NCBI GenBank assembly: GCA_030630315.1 | Contig: DAOVNI010000100.1 | Span: 1 to 6,466 of the forward strand | Length of the DNA stretch: 6,466 bases | Direction of reading: 5' to 3' | DNA from: Phycisphaerae bacterium | Lineage (GTDB): Bacteria > Planctomycetota > Phycisphaerae > Sedimentisphaerales > Anaerobacaceae | Part shown: positions 1 to 5,454 of the stretch, one piece after another | Layout of the letters: each line of letters begins with the position of its first letter | How positions within the stretch are numbered: the first letter of the stretch is position 1 | Program-made: the position numbers and the translations under genes | Notes under the pieces: generated by a model | Seen by the model: the letters and a program-made list of their open reading frames with translations, nothing else | What the model was told of the DNA's origin: nothing | Database searches by the model: none

Positions 1-918
1 ATGTATAAGAGCGAAGGGAAAACCCTTTTGGATATCTTCAATAAGTACAGCGATATGTTCTTCCATATGTATACCAACGGCACACTTATTAACGAAGAAG
101 CTGCCGAGCGTCTTGCAAAATCGGCAAATGTTACACCTGCAATTTCAGTCGAGGGATTTGAGAAAGAGACCGACCAGAGAAGAGGCGCCGGCACACACAA
201 AAAAATCCTCAAGGCCTTTGAATGTTTGAGACAGGCCGGTGTGCCTTTCGGTATCTCCGCGACAGCAACGAGCAAGAATGTGGATGTACTGCTGACGGAT
301 GAATTTTATGATTTTTATTTCGAAGAACAAGGGGCTTGTTATATGTGGCAATTCCAGCTGATGCCCATCGGCAGAGGCAAAGACGAAATGGATTTGATGG
401 TCAATCCCGAAAAGAGAGTCCAGCTCTATAGGAAATGGGAAAAACTGCTCGACGAAAAGAAATATTGTCTGGCGGATTTCTGGAACAGCGGCGTGCTCTC
501 CAGAGGTTGTATCGCCTATGGCAGAAGCGGCGGATATGCCTATATCGACTGGAATGGCAACGTAACGCCCTGTGCCTTCATTCCTTACTACGTCGATAAT
601 ATCTACGATTTATACAGCAATGGAAAAACATTGTCTGATGCAATGTTCTCTGACTTTATGAAAAATGGCCGAAAATGGCAGAAGGAATATGGTCTTGACA
701 ACTGCAAAAAGCCAGGGAACTGGTTGATGCCCTGCTCCATAAGAGACCATTACGAAATTTTCAGAAATTCAGTTTTGCCAAAAGACGCAAAGCCCGAAGA
801 CGAAAAAGCCAGAGAAGCTCTGGAATCTGATGAATATTTTGAGGTGCTGAAAAACTATGACGAAAAACTGCAGGGTTTAACTGAAAAAATCTGGGAAAAT
901 GAGTATTTGAATGTATGA
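1..918 (+). CDS. Radical SAM/SPASM-domain protein, 5'-truncated by window edge
   Basis: This is the C-terminal part of a radical SAM enzyme; the ATG at position 1 is almost certainly an internal methionine. The 305 visible residues hold the later strands of the SAM barrel: TNGT at 25-28, the AISVEG strand at 47-52 followed by E-x-x-x-D-x-R-R-G, and MPIGRG at 121-126. A SPASM-like C-terminal region follows, with Cys170, Cys191 (in the stretch D-W-N-G-N-V-T-P-C), Cys235 and Cys245, likely ligands of auxiliary iron-sulfur clusters. The N-terminal CxxxCxxC that binds the SAM-cleaving cluster and the GGEP motif are absent and should lie just upstream. The tail after about residue 255 is charged and probably helical. 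Family members modify peptides or cofactors, but no substrate can be read here: no precursor peptide or maturation gene is visible downstream. The family is clear; the specific reaction is unknown. Confidence 0.85.
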   Translation: MYKSEGKTLLDIFNKYSDMFFHMYTNGTLINEEAAERLAKSANVTPAISVEGFEKETDQRRGAGTHKKILKAFECLRQAGVPFGISATATSKNVDVLLTDEFYDFYFEEQGACYMWQFQLMPIGRGKDEMDLMVNPEKRVQLYRKWEKLLDEKKYCLADFWNSGVLSRGCIAYGRSGGYAYIDWNGNVTPCAFIPYYVDNIYDLYSNGKTLSDAMFSDFMKNGRKWQKEYGLDNCKKPGNWLMPCSIRDHYEIFRNSVLPKDAKPEDEKAREALESDEYFEVLKNYDEKLQGLTEKIWENEYLNV

Positions 919-974
919 TGAATGTCCAATCGGCTATACGACTTTTGAGGTTTGAATTTTTTTAATAAGGCCTT

Positions 975-990
975 GGGGAGACGTTTCCCC
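975..990 (+). other. Small GC-rich hairpin upstream of the unknown gene pair
   Basis: GGGGAG (975-980) pairs with TTCCCC (985-990) around the four-base loop ACGT, with one G-T wobble at the loop end. It lies 57 bases after the radical SAM stop codon and 11 bases before the GGAGGG ribosome binding site of the next gene. The downstream bases (GCGCTTGTTTTGG) contain only a broken T run, so it is a poor intrinsic terminator. It could be a weak terminator, a leader structure near the ribosome binding site, or chance. Confidence 0.35.
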
Positions 991-1001
991 GCGCTTGTTT
1001 T

Positions 1002-1007
1002 GGAGGG
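1002..1007 (+). promoter_or_regulatory. Shine-Dalgarno site that decides the start at 1018
   Basis: GGAGGG ends 10 bases before the ATG at 1018, a strong match to the anti-Shine-Dalgarno sequence. It favours that ATG over the upstream in-frame TTG at 952, where a GAGG lies only one base from the start codon, too close to work. It is the best ribosome binding site in the window and contrasts with the weak ones in the genes from 3753 onwards. Confidence 0.7.
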
Positions 1008-1017
1008 CTTTCCAATT

Positions 1018-1776
1018 ATGTCAAATAGTTACAGTTCCCTTTGCGATGATTTTTATCTCGATATGTATATTAATACCGAGCTCGACCTCCCGACCCAGCG
1101 TGACACCATCCTGGCCTTTTTCGAGCGGATACAAAAGGAATTCCCTTCTATGGGCTGCTTCTACCGGCGCGAAAAAAACGAGTACTGCCTGGAGGAAGAC
1201 CGCAGCGCCGCCCAATACCGCTGGATTACGCTCGAAACAGACCGCATCGGCTCCGGAGTAGTTAATCCCTCAAACTTTGAAAGTGCTTATTGCCAGGATA
1301 GATTGGTGCTCGAGCTTGTCCCCTATATGCTCAGCGTGAGTCATCTTGATATCGATTCACTGGATGTTACTTTCGCTATGGATTTCGATTATGTAGGCAG
1401 TCACGATGAGGTCATCGCCGAGGCACTATTGGCGCAGAGCGCCTTTAGCTGCCTTCTGGACTTGCCTTCCGCCAGGCCTATCGGCTTTTCACCCGCAGTG
1501 GTGGTGGCGTTATCCGACGATTGCCGTACTCAGGCCAGAATCAGCGTAGAGTCAAAAACAAGCGTCATAGAGAGTGGAAAACAAAAGTATAAGTCAGATG
1601 AGGCGATAAGTCTTTTTTTTACAATCCGCCAATATCCTTCGAGTACGGAAAAATTTGACGCCCTAAAATTCTTTGAATATCAATGTCAACTTGCCGAGAA
1701 ATTGATGGCAGAAAAAATAGTCCCTAACTTCGTCCAGCCTTTAACTGAGACAATCGCACAAAAACGATTAACGTAG
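1018..1776 (+). CDS. Conserved-looking hypothetical protein, soluble, 252 aa
   Basis: I cannot name this gene. From the ATG at 1018 it encodes 252 residues with no signal peptide and no hydrophobic segment long enough to span a membrane, so it is probably cytoplasmic. It begins MSNSYSSLCDDFYLDMYINT, has a charged early segment (F-Y-R-R-E-K-N-E-Y and E-E-D-R), then a middle part with alternating hydrophobic and acidic residues around L-D-V-T-F-A-M-D-F-D-Y, which suggests a beta sheet. A glutamine-rich amphipathic helix follows near the C-terminus. Several cysteines are scattered without a metal-binding pattern. An in-frame TTG at 952 would add 22 residues, but that stretch covers the hairpin at 975-990 and has no usable ribosome binding site. 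The gene ends 20 bases before the next, so the two are probably cotranscribed. I have the impression that similar proteins occur in planctomycetes; this is unverified memory. Confidence 0.8.
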   Translation: MSNSYSSLCDDFYLDMYINTELDLPTQRDTILAFFERIQKEFPSMGCFYRREKNEYCLEEDRSAAQYRWITLETDRIGSGVVNPSNFESAYCQDRLVLELVPYMLSVSHLDIDSLDVTFAMDFDYVGSHDEVIAEALLAQSAFSCLLDLPSARPIGFSPAVVVALSDDCRTQARISVESKTSVIESGKQKYKSDEAISLFFTIRQYPSSTEKFDALKFFEYQCQLAEKLMAEKIVPNFVQPLTETIAQKRLT

Positions 1777-1796
1777 ATTTCAGGAAGAACCTTAAA

Positions 1797-2345
1797 ATGA
1801 CTATCGAAGCCCCAATAAGCAGGCACAAAAAAACTAATTTCAAAATCTATATCGCTGTTTGCATTGTTGTTGCAATCATTTTTGCCTATGATGGTTATCT
1901 GAGTAAGTATAAATGGTCGGGGCGTTACAGCTTTTATAAAGAGCATGTTGTTGATAATGATGGCAAACCCACCGCCACGATGAAGTTTAATCGAGGGTCA
2001 CCGCCGTTCTTTATCGGTGCCGCAGTGCTTTTAGGTGCATATCTGTTTGCAATAAAGAACAAGAAGATTATCGCCGGCGAAAATGAGCTTATCATCAGCA
2101 ATAAGGAAAGAATTGCTCACGATTCCATACAAAAAATAGATAAAACCTATTTTCGCTCCAAGACCAAACGTAAGTTTGTTGGTGACCAATCTGGGAATGT
2201 ACAAGAAACCCGCTCTGCTCCTGAGGGTTATTTTATTATCACGTACAAGGATAATAGCGGCAGGGAAGTCAACCGCAAACTGAGCAGCAGAACATACGAT
2301 AATTTAGCAGCCGTTCTGGATGAGCTCGTGGCAAAAATCAGTTGA
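1797..2345 (+). CDS. Hypothetical two-helix membrane protein with possible PH-like domain
   Basis: The 182-residue product is not one I recognise by name. A short basic N-terminus (R-H-K-K, residues 9-12) precedes a hydrophobic helix at about 17-31. A polar loop of some 38 residues follows (32-69), then a second helix at about 70-86, ended by a basic K-N-K-K cluster. The positive-inside rule puts both termini in the cytoplasm and the loop outside. Residues from about 95 to 182 are soluble: strand-like segments (E-L-I-I-S, the I-x-K-I-D turn, Y-F-I-I-T-Y) and a final amphipathic helix (residues about 166-181). This order resembles membrane-anchored bacterial PH-like domains, but that is an inference from pattern only. 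AGGAAGA at 1782-1788, eight bases before the ATG, is a good ribosome binding site. It lies 20 bases after the preceding unknown gene, and a dyad at 2382-2415 may end the transcript. Confidence 0.78.
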   Translation: MTIEAPISRHKKTNFKIYIAVCIVVAIIFAYDGYLSKYKWSGRYSFYKEHVVDNDGKPTATMKFNRGSPPFFIGAAVLLGAYLFAIKNKKIIAGENELIISNKERIAHDSIQKIDKTYFRSKTKRKFVGDQSGNVQETRSAPEGYFIITYKDNSGREVNRKLSSRTYDNLAAVLDELVAKIS

Positions 2346-2378
2346 AAATTATCACAATAATATCTAAAATTTAATCGG

Positions 2379-2405
2379 TTGACCGCAATGGATTACTCTG
2401 ATAAT
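2379..2405 (+). promoter_or_regulatory. Candidate sigma70-type promoter for the purA run
   Basis: TTGACC at 2379-2384 matches five of six bases of the -35 consensus. GATAAT at 2400-2405 matches five of six of the -10 consensus, with a short 15-base spacer. Reading TAATCT at 2402-2407 as the -10 instead gives an ideal 17-base spacer but only three matches. Transcription would start near 2412, leaving a leader of about 50 bases before the purA ATG. The elements overlap an inverted repeat, so the site could also be an operator. Planctomycete promoters are poorly characterised, so this is tentative. Confidence 0.4.
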
Positions 2406-2415
2406 CTGTTGCGGT
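2382..2415 (+). terminator. 14-bp dyad: possible terminator of the unknown gene pair
   Basis: The arm at 2382-2395 (ACCGCAATGGATTA) pairs along its full length with the arm at 2402-2415 (TAATCTGTTGCGGT), allowing two G-U wobbles, around the loop CTCTGA. The bases after it (TTATCTTT, 2416-2423) are T-rich but interrupted. It begins 36 bases after the stop of the membrane protein gene, as expected for a factor-independent terminator. The outer stem is GC-rich and the loop-proximal part AT-rich, the reverse of the best terminators. It coincides with the candidate purA promoter, so a protein-binding operator is an alternative. Confidence 0.5.
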
Positions 2416-2460
2416 TTATCTTTGGGAACGCATTAAAGGGTCTCAGGGAAGTGAGCATAA

Positions 2461-3735
2461 ATGAATTCTTGTGTTGTCGGATTACAGTGGGGTGATGAGG
2501 GCAAAGGCAAGGTTGTTGATATTCTCGCCGAGCACAGCGATATTGTTGTCCGATACAGCGGCGGTGCCAACGCCGGCCACACCGTTGTCGTAGGCGACAA
2601 CAGGTTTGCTTTGCACCTATTGCCCAGCGGTTCGGTTCGGCCGAATATTATCTGCGTAATCACAAATGCCGTAGTCGTTGACCCCGACACACTTATAAAG
2701 GAAATCGATAAACTGGCCCAAAAAAATATTACGCTAAATGACCGGCTCTTTATAAGTGAGAACGCCCACCTCGTCCTGGATTACCACAAAAAAGAGGACC
2801 AGTTACGCGAAGAATCCCTCGGCAAAAACAAACTCGGCACCACTGTTCGAGGCATCGGCCCCTGTTATGCAGATAAGGTCGGCAGAAGCCATGCCGTCCG
2901 TATGGCCGATTTAAGAGACCTCGAAAAGCTCAAAGCCAAACTGCAAACCATCGTGGACTATAAAAACAAAATCTTTGCCGCCCTTTATAACACAGAGCCG
3001 ATAAGTGCTGCTCCCCTCTTCGAAAAGTGTAAATCTTATGCCGACAAGCTCCTGCCCTTTATCACTGACACAACCGAATTTCTGCACAAGTCAATTGCGG
3101 ACGGCAAATCAATCCTGTTCGAAGGCGCCCAGGGCACACTGCTGGACCTGGACCACGGCACTTTCCCATTTGTAACCAGCTCGAACTCAAGTGGGCTTGG
3201 TATGCCGGCCGGCTCCGGCGTGCCTGCCAAAATGGTCGATAAATTCATCGGCGTGGCCAAGGCATACACAACAAGGGTCGGCGCCGGCCCGTTCCCTACC
3301 GAGCAGGACAACGAAATCGGCCAGTACATCCGTGACAAAGGGCACGAATACGGCACCACCACCGGCCGGCCCCGCCGATGCGGCTGGTTCGACGCCGTAG
3401 CCGTATCCTACGCCGTAACCATTAGCGCTGTCGATTCCATAGCATTAATGCATCTCGACACACTCGCCGGCTTGAAAGAAATAAAAATTTGCAGGGCGTA
3501 CAAAATCAACGGAAAACAAACTTCCTTCTTCCCCGCAAATGCAGCCAGGCTCTCACAGGCGAGTCCCATTTACGAAACCGTCCCCGGCTGGGATGAGGAC
3601 ATAACCGAAGTAAACGATTTTCACGAATTGCCTTTGAACGCCCAAAACTTTATCGTCCTTATCGAGGAAATGACCGGCAAACCGGTCACAATCATTGGCG
3701 TCGGACCAAAACGAAATCAGACAATATTTAGATAG
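2461..3735 (+). CDS. purA: Adenylosuccinate synthetase
   Basis: PurA joins IMP and aspartate, using GTP, to form adenylosuccinate, the first committed step from IMP to AMP, in the cytoplasm. The family motifs are present in order: the N-terminal Q-W-G-D-E-G-K-G-K loop at 9-17, with Asp12 matching the catalytic Asp13 of E. coli; G-G-A-N-A-G-H-T at 34-41, with His40 matching the catalytic His41; T-T-V-R-G-I-G-P at 127-134; F-E-G-A-Q-G at 220-225; T-T-G-R-P-R-R-C-G-W at 300-309, the loop contacting IMP and aspartate; and a C-terminal G-V-G-P-K-R-N-Q-T-I at 413-422 for guanine binding. At 424 residues it is full length (E. coli about 432). The ATG follows an AGGGA/AGTGAG purine stretch at 2445-2455. 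It is the first gene of a four-gene run, 17 bases ahead of uppS. All key residues that I can place are intact. Confidence 0.97.
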   Translation: MNSCVVGLQWGDEGKGKVVDILAEHSDIVVRYSGGANAGHTVVVGDNRFALHLLPSGSVRPNIICVITNAVVVDPDTLIKEIDKLAQKNITLNDRLFISENAHLVLDYHKKEDQLREESLGKNKLGTTVRGIGPCYADKVGRSHAVRMADLRDLEKLKAKLQTIVDYKNKIFAALYNTEPISAAPLFEKCKSYADKLLPFITDTTEFLHKSIADGKSILFEGAQGTLLDLDHGTFPFVTSSNSSGLGMPAGSGVPAKMVDKFIGVAKAYTTRVGAGPFPTEQDNEIGQYIRDKGHEYGTTTGRPRRCGWFDAVAVSYAVTISAVDSIALMHLDTLAGLKEIKICRAYKINGKQTSFFPANAARLSQASPIYETVPGWDEDITEVNDFHELPLNAQNFIVLIEEMTGKPVTIIGVGPKRNQTIFR

Positions 3736-3752
3736 TTCTCGAACTGTACGAA

Positions 3753-4523
3753 TTGGAAAAGAGCTTCGAAGAAAAACTGAAAAAAACCGCCGAGCGTCTC
3801 GGCCTGACGCCCGAACAAGTTCCCCGTCATATCGCCATAATTATGGACGGCAACGGCCGGTGGGCACAGAAAAAAGGTCTGCCACGACCCGAAGGACATC
3901 GCCAGGGCGGAAAAACAGTCGAGAAAATAGCTCAATACTGCGTGGATTTTGGCATCGAATCTCTGACTTTATATTCCTTCAGTATAGAAAACTGGGAGAG
4001 ACCCAAAGCCGAAGTCAACGGTCTTATGAATCTCTACACTCAATACCTCATCAGGATTCGTCCTACGCTGATGAAAAATAATGTAAAGCTGATTCACCTC
4101 GGCCGATTGGCGCAATTGCCACCAGCGGTAAAAACAGAACTTGCAAAAACCATAGAAATCACCGCCGGCAATACCGGTATGATACTTGCCCTGGCACTGA
4201 ACTACGGCAGCAGAACCGAGATCGCAGATGCAGCAAAAAAAATTGCACAAGAATACAAAAGTGGCAAACTCCACCTCAAAGATATCGACGAACAGTGCGT
4301 AAGCCGGCATCTATACACCGCCGGCCTTGCCGAACCCGACCTTTTGATACGCACGGCAAATGAAATGAGGGTCAGCAACTTTCTGCTCTGGCAAATTTCA
4401 TACAGCGAATTCTACGTCACAAAAACCCTTTGGCCGGATTTCAGAAAAGCAGCTCTGGAAAAAGCAATACTGGCCTACGCAAAACGAAACCGACGTTTTG
4501 GCACTATCAAAATGAGTCCATAG
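3753..4523 (+). CDS. uppS: Undecaprenyl diphosphate synthase (cis-prenyltransferase)
   Basis: UppS extends farnesyl diphosphate with isopentenyl units in cis to make undecaprenyl diphosphate, the lipid carrier for peptidoglycan and surface polysaccharides. It acts at the inner face of the membrane. The 256-residue product has H-I-A-I-I-M-D-G-N-G-R-W at 26-37, with Asp32 matching catalytic Asp26 of E. coli; F-S-I-E-N-W at 76-81; Glu87, matching Glu81; and D-L-L-I-R-T-A-N-E-M-R at 196-206, where Arg200 and Arg206 match the diphosphate-binding Arg194 and Arg200. S-Y-S-E-F-Y follows, with Glu219 matching Glu213. The usual R-T-G-G-E or R-T-S-G-E reads R-T-A-N-E here. The start is TTG: an in-frame TAG at 3729 closes the frame, and the next methionine is already inside the catalytic motif. 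No Shine-Dalgarno sequence is visible, so translation may be coupled to purA, which ends 17 bases upstream. Confidence 0.95.
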   Translation: MEKSFEEKLKKTAERLGLTPEQVPRHIAIIMDGNGRWAQKKGLPRPEGHRQGGKTVEKIAQYCVDFGIESLTLYSFSIENWERPKAEVNGLMNLYTQYLIRIRPTLMKNNVKLIHLGRLAQLPPAVKTELAKTIEITAGNTGMILALALNYGSRTEIADAAKKIAQEYKSGKLHLKDIDEQCVSRHLYTAGLAEPDLLIRTANEMRVSNFLLWQISYSEFYVTKTLWPDFRKAALEKAILAYAKRNRRFGTIKMSP

Positions 4524-4555
4524 CTGACAGTTGAGAGTGGGACCCCGGTTCACAG

Positions 4556-4579
4556 ACTACGAACTCATAACTACGAACT
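4556..4579 (+). repeat. Two direct copies of ACTACGAACT between uppS and cdsA
   Basis: ACTACGAACT occurs at 4556-4565 and again at 4570-4579, separated by CATA, giving a 14-base period. It fills much of the 61-base gap between uppS and cdsA, ends within the in-frame TAA (4579-4581) just before the cdsA start, and leaves no room for a Shine-Dalgarno sequence. The low-complexity character suggests a remnant of a dispersed intergenic repeat, but one copy pair cannot prove this. Confidence 0.5.
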
Positions 4580-4584
4580 AAAAG

Positions 4585-5442
4585 ATGCTCAAATACAGAT
4601 TGCTTTTTGGAACATTGATGACGATATTCTTTACCGCCGTCGTCGTTTTCGACGGCTGGCTGGACGGCTCATTAACCGCTTCAGCAGCCGACGATAGGGC
4701 GGTGCAGGGAACAATTCTTTATGTCCTTATTGCCCTGTTAATAATCCCGGCTCAGCTTGAGCTCTCGAAACTCGCCGCGGCAAAAGACCTGAAGATTTTC
4801 ACCCCTGTTTCAATCACTGCTTCGATTCTTTTTGCAGGCAGCTGGTATTGGCCGCAGCTTATAGAAATTCCGCCGCAAGTTTATCTATTTTTCCTCTCTG
4901 CCTTTGTGCTGTTGGCGCTGCTTTTATACCAATATATGCGTTATGGGACTTCGGCGGTGTTCGCTAATTGTGGAGCAAATTATTTTTCTATCGTCTATCT
5001 CGGTCTTTTAAGCGGTTTTGTGCTCGCCATCCGTATCGACTTTGGTCTATGGCCGCTGCTTATGTTTGTTTTTGTCGTAAAGTCCTCTGATATAGGGGCT
5101 TACGCAATTGGGACTCCGTTTGGCAGGCACAAATTTTCGCCGAAAATCAGCCCCTCAAAGACCTGGGAAGGTATGGCCGGCGCCGTCGCTGCTGCAGTGA
5201 TTGTTGCTATCATCTTTGCCAGAATATTTGGTATAATGTCCTGGTGGCTGGCATTAATTTTTGGCCTTTGTTTTGCTTTTATCGGCCAGCTTGGTGATTT
5301 GGCCGAGTCTATGATAAAGCGAGACGCCGAGCAAAAGGATTCAGCAAGCAATGTACCGGGCTTCGGCGGAATATTGGACATTATTGATTCGCCGCTGCTC
5401 GCAGCGCCGTTTGCTTACTTGTTCTTTATGTTCGGCTCTTGA
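4585..5442 (+). CDS. cdsA: Phosphatidate cytidylyltransferase (CDP-diacylglycerol synthase)
   Basis: CdsA converts phosphatidate and CTP to CDP-diacylglycerol, the precursor of bacterial phospholipids, in the cytoplasmic membrane. The 285-residue product is very hydrophobic, with about eight or nine likely membrane helices, among them residues 5-22, 42-58, 100-118, 132-150 and 197-215. The family region starts with S-D-I-G-A-Y at 168-173 and P-K-I-S-P-S-K-T-W-E-G at 186-196. It ends with the signature at 242-269: S-M-I-K-R, K-D (251-252), P-G-F-G-G (258-262) and L-D-I-I-D-S (264-269). The acidic and basic residues expected at the active site (Asp238, Lys245, Arg246, Lys251, Asp252, Asp265, Asp268) are kept, but the usual P-G-H-G-G and L-D-R have Phe260 and Ile266. 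An in-frame TAA two codons upstream makes the ATG at 4585 the first possible start; no ribosome binding site is visible. Pairing with uppS is a common bacterial arrangement. It ends in tandem stops, TGA TAG. Confidence 0.93.
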   Translation: MLKYRLLFGTLMTIFFTAVVVFDGWLDGSLTASAADDRAVQGTILYVLIALLIIPAQLELSKLAAAKDLKIFTPVSITASILFAGSWYWPQLIEIPPQVYLFFLSAFVLLALLLYQYMRYGTSAVFANCGANYFSIVYLGLLSGFVLAIRIDFGLWPLLMFVFVVKSSDIGAYAIGTPFGRHKFSPKISPSKTWEGMAGAVAAAVIVAIIFARIFGIMSWWLALIFGLCFAFIGQLGDLAESMIKRDAEQKDSASNVPGFGGILDIIDSPLLAAPFAYLFFMFGS

Positions 5443-5454
5443 TAGAGAAAAACT

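Noticed and set aside
915..965. Sixteen-codon reading frame starting in an ATGA overlap with the radical SAM stop
   Set aside because: No clear ribosome binding site, tiny, composition unremarkable, and no family resemblance; overlap of this kind is easily chance.
952..1017. TTG start at 952 adding 22 residues to the unknown soluble protein
   Set aside because: No ribosome binding site at a workable distance, it would run through the hairpin, and the ATG at 1018 has a strong GGAGGG 10 bases upstream.
3036..3362. Reverse-strand open frame of 108 codons inside purA
   Set aside because: It lies wholly within a strongly conserved gene and its translation shows no known motif; a shadow of purA codon use.
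3695..4081. Plus-strand open frame of 128 codons spanning the purA-uppS junction
   Set aside because: It is out of frame with two well-supported genes and its translation is a low-complexity arginine/serine-rich string.
3969..4310. Reverse-strand open frame of 113 codons inside uppS
   Set aside because: It sits within conserved uppS coding sequence, has an odd cysteine- and aromatic-rich composition, and has no independent support.
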